NCBI GenBank assembly: GCA_021772635.1
Contig: JAJFLP010000080.1
Coordinates: 1-64,000, forward strand
DNA length: 64,000 nucleotides
Source of the DNA: Verrucomicrobiota bacterium
GTDB taxonomy: Bacteria > Verrucomicrobiota > Lentisphaeria > JABSQK01 > JAJFLO01
Reading direction: 5' to 3'
Position 1 is the first letter of the stretch; each line of letters starts with the position of its first letter. Shown in pieces: positions 26,085 to 36,175 of this stretch. The notes beneath the pieces are model-generated. The model saw only the letters and a program-made list of their open reading frames with translations, was not told where the DNA came from and did not search any database. A program made the translations under genes and the position numbers.

Positions 26085-27254
26085 ATGGCTGATGAAGAAG
26101 ATTTAAAATCAACAATGAAAAAACCCCGCGCCGATGTCACTGGCGAAGCGCCAAAGGCTCCGCAGCCGGACGACCTGAAGCAGACAATCAAATCTGTACC
26201 TAAGATCAAGCTTGGCAAAGGCGGCGGCGCGGCTAAACCAGCTCCAGTCACGATAGACACTCGGTCACCGGCGGGGCCAGATGACCTGAAGCAGACAATC
26301 AAGTCTATACCTAAAATTAAGTTGAACAAGGGCGCTGGCACAACACCGACCGCTCCACCTGCCGCAAGTCCACCTTCACCAGCCGAGCCCGACGACTTAA
26401 CACAGACAATTAAGTCGATGCCAAAGATCCTTGACCCGACGAAAATGCGGGACGCCCACTCTAAATCTATTCAAAGTGAGAACGCTGGCAGTAAGAGAGA
26501 TGATATAAGCAGCGATACAGTGGTACTAAAGGTCATTAAAGAAAAGAAGAAAAAGCTTGCCGGTATTCTGTCCGCAAGCCAGACCATCAGACTCCGTCCA
26601 AAAACCAGTGAAGAACTGGCCGCAGGACCTCCTGGGGCGCCTGCTGCCGCCGCCGGTGCGCCGCGAACGACGATAATGCCAATGCCGGATTTAAAACAAA
26701 CTTTGAAGCTCAAAGCACCGGGCGCTGGAGGAGCCGCACCACCGCCGGTAAGGAGTAAACCTACGTTAAAGATTAAATCCCCTGTGGCCGGGCCGCCCGC
26801 AGCTGGAGCAGCAGCGCCTCCCCGCGCAGGGTCCGGATCGAAAAGTACCTTGAAAATCAAGGTTCCAACTCCTGGCTCCGGCGCGGCTGCGCCCGCAGCG
26901 GGGGGTCAGAAGATGAGGGAGACACTAAAAATCAAGGCACCAGGTGCAGCCCCTCGCGCAGCGGCGCGTGCAGCTGGGAAACCAGCGAAAACGCTCAAAT
27001 TGAAGGCAGTTCCGCGGCCAGCTGCCGGAGCACCTCGCGCAGCGGCGCCACCCGTAGTGGGAACCTCGAAAGTCGCGGCTGCTGTCAAAGCTGAGCGCGA
27101 AATTAAGTCAGCAAGTGCGGAACGTCGCAAAGCAGTCACGTCATCCGGTCAGGCGGAACCTGGCGTGGTTTATACTCTGGCTGCTGCAGCTTCGTTGGTC
27201 GCGGTGGGTGTGGCCGCTGCATTTATGATTTCCCAATTCGGTGCGTTATTCTAG
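26085..27254 (+). CDS. Ala/Pro-rich Thr-motif repeat protein with C-terminal membrane anchor
   Basis: 389 aa of low complexity. Three N-terminal copies of DDLKQTIKSxPKIKL (Thr34, Thr71, Thr108) are followed by at least five shorter units of the type (Q/P/S/E/K)TLK(I/L)K, separated by Ala/Pro/Gly linkers. The last about 28 residues (VVYTLAAAASLVAVG onward) form one membrane helix, so the body is probably cytoplasmic and the C-terminus crosses the membrane. I do not know a function. Regularly spaced Thr-Leu/Ile-Lys motifs would suit serial phosphorylation and FHA binding; that is inference. The stop codon TAG overlaps the first bases of a repeat at 27251. Confidence 0.72.
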   Translation: MADEEDLKSTMKKPRADVTGEAPKAPQPDDLKQTIKSVPKIKLGKGGGAAKPAPVTIDTRSPAGPDDLKQTIKSIPKIKLNKGAGTTPTAPPAASPPSPAEPDDLTQTIKSMPKILDPTKMRDAHSKSIQSENAGSKRDDISSDTVVLKVIKEKKKKLAGILSASQTIRLRPKTSEELAAGPPGAPAAAAGAPRTTIMPMPDLKQTLKLKAPGAGGAAPPPVRSKPTLKIKSPVAGPPAAGAAAPPRAGSGSKSTLKIKVPTPGSGAAAPAAGGQKMRETLKIKAPGAAPRAAARAAGKPAKTLKLKAVPRPAAGAPRAAAPPVVGTSKVAAAVKAEREIKSASAERRKAVTSSGQAEPGVVYTLAAAASLVAVGVAAAFMISQFGALF

Positions 27255-27340
27255 GAGCCTCTCGGGGCTTTAGCCGAATCGATTGCAAAAATGCTAAATT
27301 GTCCCGTTTCCTCCCGGAATTCTGCTGGATTTGGGCCTAG
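27251..27340 (-). repeat. CTACGAGCC-family repeat, copy B, at a stop codon
   Basis: Reads CTAGGAGCC at the left, then GGGCTTTAGCCGAATCGATT, TGCAAAAATGC and a CCTCCCGG segment, the reverse complement of 3168-3233, and ends GGGCCTAG. Bases 2-4 are the stop codon of the Ala/Pro-rich gene. 27341-27664 holds the short sequence AGCCTGATTACCATGCG, repeated after ptsN at 28116 with a 4-nt insertion, and no gene. Confidence 0.7.
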
Positions 27341-27664
27341 AGCCTGATTACCATGCGTTATGTAGTACGCCCCCTCGGTTTCCCTTCTCTTGATTTTACA
27401 GATTAACACTTCTATCCTATCAACGGAAGATTAAAAAAATTTCCCCGCGCCCTTCCCGCGACCGAAATTACCGAAATTTGTCCCGGTCCTAATCGCACTA
27501 CGTCCTCACTTATTCTCGTCTCCGGTTCACCGGCCTAGCAGTGATATATTCCATCGAGAAACTATACTTTCATCGCCGCCGCAAGTTGACATGCCAGATG
27601 CACCACCCAAGTTATACGGACGCCGCTCCCCGATAAACCGAAATCTTTAAGATTGTTGATTAAA

Positions 27665-28117
27665 ATGCCAGAGTTAGCAAGTTACCTTCGAGAAGATCTA
27701 ATCATCGAAATTTCCAAGCGCGATAAACAAGAAGCGCTGCGTGAAATGATGGATAAGGTTGAAGAATCTAACTTGCTCCCCAACGCAAATGATTTTTTCG
27801 ACCTCATTTTGAAACGCGAAAAGCAGGTAAGTACAGGAATAGGGCTGGGGATAGCCGTTCCACATGCGCGAATAGAAGGCTTCGGGAAGATCTTAATTGC
27901 GGTTGGTCATTCCATGGAAGGTATTGATTTCACGACTCCGGACGGCACACCCGTGCATCTGATTTTTCTTATCGCAATCGATTCCGAACTTCAAGGTGAA
28001 TATCTAAGGATCTTATCCAAAATCTCATGGCTTGTCCGGAACGATGAGCTTAGAAAAAAGTTATTCCTCAGCAAGACCACCGATGATATATATCGGATAC
28101 TGCTAAATCACCATTAG
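27665..28117 (+). CDS. ptsN: PTS EIIA, nitrogen/fructose type (PtsN-like)
   Basis: 150-aa EIIA domain of the mannitol/fructose/Ntr class. The phospho-accepting histidine is H67 in AVPHAR, preceded by the usual STGIGLGIA. In many bacteria such stand-alone EIIA(Ntr) proteins regulate rather than transport, through the EI(Ntr)-NPr relay; no partner gene is seen here. I use the ATG at 27665; an in-frame TTG at 27653 would add four residues. No strong ribosome binding site. The gene is flanked on both sides by AGCCTGATTA-type sequence (27341 and 28116). Confidence 0.85.
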   Translation: MPELASYLREDLIIEISKRDKQEALREMMDKVEESNLLPNANDFFDLILKREKQVSTGIGLGIAVPHARIEGFGKILIAVGHSMEGIDFTTPDGTPVHLIFLIAIDSELQGEYLRILSKISWLVRNDELRKKLFLSKTTDDIYRILLNHH

Positions 28118-28348
28118 CCTGATTAATTACCATGCGATTTGTCGCGAGAGCCCTTAACTCGCTCATAATAAATCGATTACGATAACGAAAATAATAGCAA
28201 TCCGATGAACACATTGGATTTACCCTTACTTTCTAAGGATCGATCATTTAAGTGGTCACACTGATTCTTAATCATCAAAAATCGTCAGTCGAGAGCGTGT
28301 GTCTCGCCATAAGCCACCTGAGCGACGACGGATCGAAAATCTTTTAAG

Positions 28349-31300
28349 ATGCCAACCGAATTTGTTCACCTACACACGCACTCCGATTACAGCATGCTTG
28401 ATGGTGCATGCAAGATCAGCTCTCTCGCCGAATTAGCACAGAAGTTTAATATGACCGCCGCCGCCCTTACCGACCATGGCAACCTGTGCGGAGCCATCGA
28501 GTTTTACACCCAAATGAGTTCGAGTGGTATTAAGCCGATTATAGGCTGCGAATGCTATTTGGCACCGGAAAGTCGATTCGAAAAGAATCAGAAGCATCCC
28601 CATCATAAAGGATACCACCAAATCCTCTACGCGAAGGATTACGAAGGGTATCAAAACCTTTGTAGACTGACTTCGCGCGCATACCGGGAAGGTTTCTATT
28701 TCAAGCCGCGTATAGATAAGGAGCTTCTCCAAGAATTCAATAGCGGGCTCATTGCAACCAGTTCCTGTATCGGAGGAGAAGTCCCCTCCCATATCCTGGC
28801 GGGCGAAATGAAACAGGCGCGCACTGCCCTGGCGGAATACCTCGATATTCTCGGTCGCGAAAATTTTTATCTAGAGCTTCAAGACCATGGCATGGAGGAG
28901 CAAACCAAGGTTAATAAAGAACTCGTTAAGCTCAGCCGTGAATTCGATATCCCACTGGTCGCGACCAACGACGCACATTACCTGACGGCAGACCACGCCG
29001 CCGCACACGATATTCTCTTGTGTATCGGAACGCAAAAGACCGTTGCCGAACGAGATCGCTTACGCTTCCCGACCGATGAATTCTATTTCAAGAGCGGTGA
29101 GGAAATGGCGAAGATATTCTCTGAGGTCCCTGAGGCAATCCGGAACACCGTCGAAGTTGCTGAGAAATGTAACCTGATTCTGGAACTCAATCAGACCAAT
29201 CATTATCCAGTGTTCGAACTTCCAGAGAATATCAACCGCAAGGATTACCTGATTCAGCAATGTAAAATCGGGCTCCGCGCGAGATATGGACTCGATCTCG
29301 AAAGCCGATCTGTAGACAGCCTCACAGCCGATGAGCAAAAGATCACGTCAAGGATGTCCTATGAAATTGATGTAATCGATAAAATGGGCTTCTCCAGCTA
29401 TTTTCTCGTGGTCTGGGACTTCCTCAGCTACGCCCGAGGCCGCGGAATTCCGATCGGTCCGGGCCGCGGTAGCGGTGCCGGCAGCCTTGTTGCCTATCTA
29501 TTGCGTATCACCGACATCGACCCTTTGCATTATAACCTTCTCTTCGAACGCTTTCTAAACCCCGACCGCATAAGTCCGCCCGACTTCGATATAGATCTTT
29601 GCGAGCGCAGGAGATATGAGGTCATTGAATATGTCCGTAACAAATACGGCGAGGACAGCGTCGCGCAAATCGGGACATTCGGAACCTTAAAGGCAAAAGC
29701 AGTGATCAAGGACGTCACGCGCGTTATGGGCCGCCCCTTCGACGACGGCCTGCGCCTGACCAAACTGATTCCGAACGATCCGAAAATAAAGCTTCAACAG
29801 GCGTTCGACGAAGTTAAGGAACTCAAATTCTTGCGTGATACCGAGTCCTGGGTGGGTGAAGTCATGAAATACTCAACTAAACTCGAAGGTCTCGTTCGAA
29901 ATATGAGTATTCACGCAGCCGGCGTCATTATCGGTGACCAGCCACTGACTAATCTGGTGCCGTTAGCACGCGGGAACGGAGATGAGATCATCACCCAATA
30001 TCCAGCAGGGCCGTGCGAAGCCCTTGGGCTGCTGAAACTTGACTTCCTGGGACTGCGTACATTGACAATCATTCAGGATACCTGTGACCTGATCGCCAAG
30101 CAGGGTAAAGATAAGATTATCCCCGGACAGATCGCACTGGAAGATCCGGCGACTTTCGAACTAATCAACAAAGGAAATACGATCTCCGTTTTTCAGCTGG
30201 AATCGGCCGGAATGCGAGACCTGTGTCGACGGTTCGGCGTACACAAAATCGAAGATATCATTGCGTTAATTGCCCTTTATCGTCCCGGCCCCATGCAGTT
30301 TCTCGACGAGTTTATCGAGCGGAAGTCTGGAAAGCAAAAGGTCGACTATGATCTTCCGACTATGGAGCCGATTCTCAAGGAGACTTACGGCATCATGTTG
30401 TATCAGGAGCAAGTAATGCAAGTGGTGCAAACGGTTGCCGGTTTTTCGCTGGCACAAGCCGATATTTTACGTCGCGCGATGGGTAAGAAGAAAAAAGAGG
30501 AAATGAAAGCCCAGTTCAAGAAATTTGAAGAGGGCTGTAAGGATAAGAAAATTTCAGCGGCCGTCGCGAAGAAAATATTCGATAAGATCGAACTTTTCGC
30601 AGGCTACGGATTCAACAAATCGCATAGTGCTGCGTACGCCATAATCGCTTACCAAACAGCGTATTTAAAGGCCAATTACCCAGTCGAGTTCATGTGTGCA
30701 AATCTATCCAACGAAATGCATTCATCCGAGCGCGTCGCCTTTCTTATATCGGAATGTCGAGAGATGGGAATAGATGTTCTTCCACCCGACGCCAATCGCA
30801 GTGACCTGGACTTTACTGTGGACGTTAAGTCCATACGATTCGGGCTCGCGGCCATCAAAGGAGTCGGTTCATCCGCGGCGAAAGCCGTATTGGATTCGCG
30901 AGTGGACGGTCCGTTCTCGTCAATGATCGATTTCTATGAACGAACGGGAAGCTCAATCAATCGACGGATAATGGAAAGCCTCTCGCAATGCGGCGCATTC
31001 GACTGTTTCGGCCTCAAAAGGTCACAGCACTTCGCGATGGTTGATGATGTGATCAGCCGCGCCCAGGCGACTATTCGAGATCGGGTGGTCGGACAGGAAA
31101 ATTTCTTTGATCTGCTTAACGACGCTGGCGCACAGGATCAGGAAATTCCCATACCGGACATTCCAGAGTGGGACCAACAGGAAGTGTTAAAACTTGAAAA
31201 GAGTTTGCTAGGTTTCTATGTAACCGGCCACCCGCTTGGCGAATACGCGGATGTGATAAAAACTTATGCCTTGCATTCGATTACCCGCCTCAGTGAGGTC

Positions 31301-31891
31301 GCTGACAGGAAAGGCGTTCGTATCGGAGGAATTATATCCGATATAAAGATCAGATACTCGAAGAAAGATGGTTCGCCCTGGGCGATAATTCAACTCGAGG
31401 ACTTCGAAGGAAACGCGGAGTGTCTCGCGTACAGCGAAGTCTATGCCCAATCCCTCCGCGCTATCACGGAAAATAGCCCCGTATTTATAGATGGTACCGC
31501 AACCTACCGCGATGGCGAAAGCCAACCCAAGGTCGTAGTCTCCAGGGTATTGCCGATACATGAGGTTCCGCACACACTAACCAAAGAGATCCACATCCGC
31601 CTTTACGAAGCGAATCTAACCGAGTCCACGCTCGCCGACCTTACGAAGCTATGCCGTAATCACGCCGGTACGACAACCGTGATATTGACGCTTATTTGTT
31701 CATGTTCCCAAATCGCTTTTGTTAAGACAGGCAAAAAGTTCTATGTGGATTTCTCAATGGATCTTTGTAAACAGATAGAAGACCTACTAGGCGAAGAATC
31801 GGTTCTGATAAAACCGGACAAGACGTTGCCTGAACGAGAGAAACGTAGATGGGAAAAACAGACGACCGCGAGTTACTCTAATGCTCAGTAA
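28349..31891 (+). CDS. dnaE: DNA polymerase III subunit alpha
   Basis: Replicative polymerase of the DnaE1 type, 1180 aa, close to the usual length. The N-terminal PHP domain starts HLHTHSDYSMLDG. The catalytic palm is clear, with GPGRGSGAGS followed by PDFDIDLC carrying the metal-binding aspartates. The helix-hairpin-helix region (IRFGLAAIKGVGSSAA) and the OB-fold (RIGGIISDIKIRYSKKDGSP) follow in order. The C-terminus (EIHIRLYEANLTES) is also typical. The window shows no dnaN or dnaX neighbour; the next gene is a RecD2-like helicase on the same strand. A 10-bp gap separates the stop from a repeat. No clear ribosome binding site at 28349. Confidence 0.97.
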   Translation: MPTEFVHLHTHSDYSMLDGACKISSLAELAQKFNMTAAALTDHGNLCGAIEFYTQMSSSGIKPIIGCECYLAPESRFEKNQKHPHHKGYHQILYAKDYEGYQNLCRLTSRAYREGFYFKPRIDKELLQEFNSGLIATSSCIGGEVPSHILAGEMKQARTALAEYLDILGRENFYLELQDHGMEEQTKVNKELVKLSREFDIPLVATNDAHYLTADHAAAHDILLCIGTQKTVAERDRLRFPTDEFYFKSGEEMAKIFSEVPEAIRNTVEVAEKCNLILELNQTNHYPVFELPENINRKDYLIQQCKIGLRARYGLDLESRSVDSLTADEQKITSRMSYEIDVIDKMGFSSYFLVVWDFLSYARGRGIPIGPGRGSGAGSLVAYLLRITDIDPLHYNLLFERFLNPDRISPPDFDIDLCERRRYEVIEYVRNKYGEDSVAQIGTFGTLKAKAVIKDVTRVMGRPFDDGLRLTKLIPNDPKIKLQQAFDEVKELKFLRDTESWVGEVMKYSTKLEGLVRNMSIHAAGVIIGDQPLTNLVPLARGNGDEIITQYPAGPCEALGLLKLDFLGLRTLTIIQDTCDLIAKQGKDKIIPGQIALEDPATFELINKGNTISVFQLESAGMRDLCRRFGVHKIEDIIALIALYRPGPMQFLDEFIERKSGKQKVDYDLPTMEPILKETYGIMLYQEQVMQVVQTVAGFSLAQADILRRAMGKKKKEEMKAQFKKFEEGCKDKKISAAVAKKIFDKIELFAGYGFNKSHSAAYAIIAYQTAYLKANYPVEFMCANLSNEMHSSERVAFLISECREMGIDVLPPDANRSDLDFTVDVKSIRFGLAAIKGVGSSAAKAVLDSRVDGPFSSMIDFYERTGSSINRRIMESLSQCGAFDCFGLKRSQHFAMVDDVISRAQATIRDRVVGQENFFDLLNDAGAQDQEIPIPDIPEWDQQEVLKLEKSLLGFYVTGHPLGEYADVIKTYALHSITRLSEVADRKGVRIGGIISDIKIRYSKKDGSPWAIIQLEDFEGNAECLAYSEVYAQSLRAITENSPVFIDGTATYRDGESQPKVVVSRVLPIHEVPHTLTKEIHIRLYEANLTESTLADLTKLCRNHAGTTTVILTLICSCSQIAFVKTGKKFYVDFSMDLCKQIEDLLGEESVLIKPDKTLPEREKRRWEKQTTASYSNAQ

Positions 31892-31901
31892 AGCTCAAAG
31901 T

Positions 31902-31978
31902 TAAACTGCAAGCAGTTGGATTTTTGGTCCGTATAGACGGACTCTTCGCATCAGCGGAATCTTCCCGTATCATGAGCA
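31902..31978 (+). repeat. Mosaic palindromic element, copy 9 (forward, short)
   Basis: TAAACTGCAAGCAGTTGGAT, then TTTTTGGTCCGTATAGACGG and ACTCTTCGCATCAGCGGAAT. It starts 10 bp after the dnaE stop. The hairpin followed by GGATTTTT could also act as a weak terminator. Confidence 0.8.
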
Positions 31979-32003
31979 TGAATCCCGTTAGCAAGGGACG
32001 GGG

Positions 32004-34322
32004 ATGCCGGACTTATCGCGGCAGTCTGTTTTATCACGAAAACACCGCCACCCGGTTCCTTACAAGACTATGAGTGACCTACTAAGCAATCAAAATTCCT
32101 CCGTTCAAAACGATCACATCGGACTTTTCGAAACCACCGTCTCGGGAGAAGTGATACAAGTCCTGTTTTCGAGCGATGACCAACAGTACGCTGTGCTGCG
32201 GTTTGTGGACGCAAAGGGCGATGAATCCACGCTTTGCGGGCCCTTGGGGCATATTCGGGAAGGTCAAGAAATTGAGGCGAAAGGAAAATGGGAAAATCAC
32301 CGGCAATACGGACGTCAATTTCGCGTCAGCGATATAAAGGAAGTCCTACCGACGACGAGTTACGGAATAAAACGCTACTTGGAATGCGGTATTCTTCCTG
32401 GTATCGGTCCGAAACTAGCGGAGCGTATCGTTGATAAGTTCGGAGAGGACACACTCAAAATTCTTGATAATTACTCGACAAGGCTCGTCGAGGTAGACGG
32501 AATAGGCAAAGGTAGAATTGGACAAATTCGTGACGCCTGGCGATCGCAGCAAGAACGACGCAACGACCATATCTTTCTGCAAGGTTTAGGCATTAGCCGG
32601 GCATACTGTAATCGGGTGTTTAAGGCGTACGGCGCAGATGCACCAACCGTCGTCAAAGAGAATCCTTTCCGACTCGCCAATGAGGTGAAGGGTATCGGAT
32701 TCTCGATGGCCGACGGAATCGCACGAAAACTTGATATCGCTAAAGATAATCCGTTCAGACTCGGTGCAGGTATTGTTTATGTCCTCAGTCAGCTCACAGA
32801 CCGATCGGGCCACACGTTCTATCCCAAAGTCGATCTTCTGGAAAAAGCTGCGGATATACTCGATGTTTCAGCCGAAGTGGCGGGAATAGGATTGGAACGT
32901 GCGATTGTCGATGGGGCAGTCATTGCAGACAAAGACTTCATCGTCCGAGCAGACGAAACCATCTATCCCACAAGTCTTTATCGCGCTGAAACCGAGCTTG
33001 CTGAGTTAATTAGTCGTAGATCTAGTACCAAAGTACAAAAAATCATAGACCTCAGTCGTTATACCAGCGCGGAGTGGTTAAAGCTAAATACGCTGCAGCA
33101 AGAAGCGGTGACCAACGCTTTTAACAATTCGTTAAGCATTATTACAGGGGGGCCTGGGGTCGGGAAAACAACAGCTACCCGCGAAATCGTCGCAATCGCA
33201 AATAAATATAATATAAGCGTTGGCCTTTCGGCACCGACCGGGCGAGCCTCAAAACGGTTGAGCCAATCGAGTGGTCACCCGGCTCAAACTATTCATCGCC
33301 TCCTAAAATGGCAGCCCGAAAAAGGGGGGTTTTTCCATAATACCCAAAGACCTCTCGACCTAGGTCTCCTGGTTGTCGATGAAGTGTCGATGCTCGATAT
33401 CTCTCTTGCCCATCATTTATTCCAAGCGCTATCGCTGGGAACTCGGGTAGTCCTGATAGGCGATAAGGATCAGCTGCCATCGATCGGACCCGGTCTTTTT
33501 CTCAGTGACCTGATTAGCTGCGACTGCGTTGCAGTAACGCATTTAATTGATATATACCGTCAGTCAAAAAACAGTCGGATTATCGATAACGCATACAAGG
33601 TTAACGTCGGCAAGCTTCCTGACATTTCGAAGCGACCGACGGACGAAATTTCAGAGTTTTACTGGATAAGCCAGGAGGATCCGGATCGAGTTGTCGATTT
33701 GATTTGCCGGATGGTAAGTGAGCGGATTCCGGACCGATTTAATTTGTCTCCGATCAACGATATACAAGTTCTCTCTCCAATGAATCGAGGGTCGTGCGGT
33801 GCGGTCAGATTGAATCAGCAACTGCAGACAATAATAAACCCTGCTGCCGAGGGTGAAGGAAACGAGGTTCAATTCGGAGAGACCGTGTTTCGGCCGAACG
33901 ATAGAGTCATGCAAGCTAGAAATAACTACGATTTGAATATATTCAACGGGGACCTGGGAATTGTGAAGCAAATAGATTCAGAGGGGAAATTACTATACGT
34001 TAGTTTCGATAACAGCGAGGTTGCGTATCCCTTTGACGACATGGACCAACTTCGGTTGGCATACGCGACAACGATTCACAAATCTCAAGGAAGCGAGTTC
34101 CCGGCCGTGATTCTCCCTGTTATTTCGCAACATTATATCATGCTAAAACGAAATCTGATATATACGGCAATGACGCGAGCATCGAAACTGCTGATCATGA
34201 TCGGCTCGACGAAAGCCTTGAAGATGGCAATTGATAATTACAAGTTAACTCCCCGCTATACACAGTTGGCGCGACGTATCACGGCGCTAAAGCATACTGC
34301 AAGCAGTACAATTTCCGGATAA
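32004..34322 (+). CDS. recD2: RecD2-type SF1B DNA helicase
   Basis: 772 aa. The N-terminal OB and helix-hairpin-helix regions (GILPGIGPKLAERIV, VDGIGKGRIGQI) are typical of RecD2, which works without RecBC. Helicase motifs follow in order: Walker A GGPGVGKTT, Walker B LLVVDEVSMLD, GDKDQLPSIGPG, and the C-terminal TTIHKSQGSEFPAVI and MTRASKL. It unwinds DNA 5' to 3' in repair. The ATG at 32004 or the in-frame ATG at 32070 could be used. The last nine residues (HTASSTISG) and the stop are encoded by a dispersed repeat that starts at 34293, so the original C-terminus may have been altered. Confidence 0.92.
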   Translation: MPDLSRQSVLSRKHRHPVPYKTMSDLLSNQNSSVQNDHIGLFETTVSGEVIQVLFSSDDQQYAVLRFVDAKGDESTLCGPLGHIREGQEIEAKGKWENHRQYGRQFRVSDIKEVLPTTSYGIKRYLECGILPGIGPKLAERIVDKFGEDTLKILDNYSTRLVEVDGIGKGRIGQIRDAWRSQQERRNDHIFLQGLGISRAYCNRVFKAYGADAPTVVKENPFRLANEVKGIGFSMADGIARKLDIAKDNPFRLGAGIVYVLSQLTDRSGHTFYPKVDLLEKAADILDVSAEVAGIGLERAIVDGAVIADKDFIVRADETIYPTSLYRAETELAELISRRSSTKVQKIIDLSRYTSAEWLKLNTLQQEAVTNAFNNSLSIITGGPGVGKTTATREIVAIANKYNISVGLSAPTGRASKRLSQSSGHPAQTIHRLLKWQPEKGGFFHNTQRPLDLGLLVVDEVSMLDISLAHHLFQALSLGTRVVLIGDKDQLPSIGPGLFLSDLISCDCVAVTHLIDIYRQSKNSRIIDNAYKVNVGKLPDISKRPTDEISEFYWISQEDPDRVVDLICRMVSERIPDRFNLSPINDIQVLSPMNRGSCGAVRLNQQLQTIINPAAEGEGNEVQFGETVFRPNDRVMQARNNYDLNIFNGDLGIVKQIDSEGKLLYVSFDNSEVAYPFDDMDQLRLAYATTIHKSQGSEFPAVILPVISQHYIMLKRNLIYTAMTRASKLLIMIGSTKALKMAIDNYKLTPRYTQLARRITALKHTASSTISG

Positions 34323-34428
34323 CTTGCATGTAACCACCCAGGGGATTCCGAACGCTATATTTTTAACGGGCATAGTTCTGCTGTACAGCAGAACGCCTGG
34401 TCGAAAACTCGAAGGCTTTTGGTATAGA
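34293..34428 (+). repeat. Mosaic palindromic element, copy 10 (forward), overlapping recD2 3' end
   Basis: CATACTGCAAGCAGTACAAT, TTCCGGATAACTT, GGGATTCCGAACGCTATATT, then the perfect 20-bp palindrome GTTCTGCTGTACAGCAGAAC and GCCTGGTCGAAAACTCGAAG, ending GGTATAGAC. It provides the recD2 stop codon (34320-34322) and fills nearly all the space to the next gene. Confidence 0.88.
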
Positions 34429-34467
34429 CAGCAAGCAGGCAACCGACACACACGGCGGAATATCGGA

Positions 34468-36054
34468 ATGAACGAATCAGAATTCAACGCTGCCCCTGAG
34501 GAGATCGTCTCAGACGATCTCCGGGAACAAATGGACCTGAACGACGCTGGTGCGTCCGGAACGACGACGAACTCGGGCCAATCGTGGTTCCACGAACACT
34601 GGGGGATATTTCTAACCATATTAATTTTCGGCGTTTTTTCGCTGGACTTTATCACCGGTGATCTGTGGTTCGACGAATTGGTCACACTCAATGACTTTGC
34701 GCGTAAAGACCGGCTGCGCGAAGTATTGACATGGTATCCGGTAGCGAATAACCATATACTGTACACCTGTATCTTGTGGGGGTGGCTCCGCGTAATCGAC
34801 TTCTCTTTTAGCGAACTGCCGCTGCGCTTTCCGTGTCTTATTTTCGCTGTTTCTACGCTATGGGTTTTATACTCGGGGGCGCGCCGAATCTTTAACCGTG
34901 ACATGGCCGTTCTTTTGGCGTTCGGGTTCGCTGTGAGTCCGGTATTTCATGCGTTTTTCTACCAGCTTCGTGGTTACAGCCTAACAATTCTGCTTGCGGC
35001 TCTTGCGACCACCGGTTGCTTTGCGTACCTCCAGGATCAGCGTCGATCGGCACTTCTGAAACTATGGGCTGGGATGGCACTTCTGCCCGCAGTCATTCCT
35101 GTCAATCTCCTGCTCAATTTCAGTTTACTCTCATTCCTGCTACTTTCGCTCCGGAGACGGCGAGCAATCCCTGAGCATCGCAATGTGCTAGTGTTAACTG
35201 GGCTCTTCTCGATAGCCGGCATGCTCATTTATCTACCGATTGCGGGACAGTTTATCAGAACTATCTCATCGACCCGCGGTTGGGAATCAGGGTGGTTGAC
35301 GAGCGGAAATCTAGGGCTCGCATTCTTTGCCCACGGATGTCTTCCAATCTTGGCAATAACGTTCCTGGCCAGTAGGCAACGTGGTGATCGAACCATTCCC
35401 ACAACTCCAGCCTTGTCCCTTCCACTGTTCGCGCTTTGTTGCCTCGTCCCGATCCTGCTTTGCCTGCTTTTCTTTACGCCGTTCCCGCGGTCGTTTCTCG
35501 TATATCTCGTACCGGTGACCTTCTGCTCATTCCATTTCTACGACACTACCATGAGGATCCAAAGTCCGCTATATAAAATCATCGTACTCGTCGTTACCGT
35601 GAACGGGGCGTTTTGGTTTCATACCGTCGAACGGTCAACACAAAACGCATTATTCGATGGCAAATTTCCACAGGACCTGATACATCAATACTATTCGAGA
35701 AATCAGGACGTTTATCGGGCGGCGAACGACATCGCACAGAACAGTACTGTCCCGGATGATAGTATTGTCTTTATTAATTTCCACCTTTACCCAACGCTCC
35801 GACATTACTGGGTGCAAGCGAATCTGAACGCGGCTGGAGTAGAATGTCTTGTCGGCGGGACCACCGTGCCATTACAACGAGACCGCACTGTATATCGATC
35901 TCTGAGACGCTTTATTATCGCGTACAACGAGGCACAGGCGATTGATGACTATAAAAAAACGTTCGGTGAGCCCGTGGAGTTAAGGCAGATAGGCGTACGG
36001 TCAGCGATAAATCTGTATCAAGTGGTAGATCCAGGTGGCCAGGACGGCGGGTAG
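34468..36054 (+). CDS. Membrane glycosyltransferase, PMT/ArnT-like (GT-C)
   Basis: 528 aa with a short hydrophilic N-terminus, about ten membrane helices, and a C-terminal soluble domain of about 130 residues. The first exoplasmic loop has DLWFDELVTLNDF, carrying the Asp-Glu motif of GT-C enzymes that use polyprenyl-phosphate sugars. Expected to act on the outer face of the inner membrane. The open frame extends to 34324, but that part is translated from a repeat; the ATG at 34468 gives the sensible N-terminus. The acceptor is unknown. Confidence 0.78.
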   Translation: MNESEFNAAPEEIVSDDLREQMDLNDAGASGTTTNSGQSWFHEHWGIFLTILIFGVFSLDFITGDLWFDELVTLNDFARKDRLREVLTWYPVANNHILYTCILWGWLRVIDFSFSELPLRFPCLIFAVSTLWVLYSGARRIFNRDMAVLLAFGFAVSPVFHAFFYQLRGYSLTILLAALATTGCFAYLQDQRRSALLKLWAGMALLPAVIPVNLLLNFSLLSFLLLSLRRRRAIPEHRNVLVLTGLFSIAGMLIYLPIAGQFIRTISSTRGWESGWLTSGNLGLAFFAHGCLPILAITFLASRQRGDRTIPTTPALSLPLFALCCLVPILLCLLFFTPFPRSFLVYLVPVTFCSFHFYDTTMRIQSPLYKIIVLVVTVNGAFWFHTVERSTQNALFDGKFPQDLIHQYYSRNQDVYRAANDIAQNSTVPDDSIVFINFHLYPTLRHYWVQANLNAAGVECLVGGTTVPLQRDRTVYRSLRRFIIAYNEAQAIDDYKKTFGEPVELRQIGVRSAINLYQVVDPGGQDGG

Positions 36055-36175
36055 CGACTGGGCATTAGGATCAAGTCCAGCCTGCTTCGACCTTTATGAT
36101 TTTTCTTCGAATTTCCGAACTCGGATTTATCGAAGCAAATCCGGTCGGTTTGCGGCAAGCTTCGCTAAGTCCTCG

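Noticed and set aside
26471-26860. Antisense open frames opposite the Ala/Pro-rich gene
   Set aside because: Low-complexity GC-rich coding sequence opens all frames; the plus-strand frame has the start, motifs and membrane helix.
34324-34467. N-terminal extension of the GT-C protein
   Set aside because: It is encoded by a dispersed repeat that begins inside recD2; the ATG at 34468 is the sensible start.
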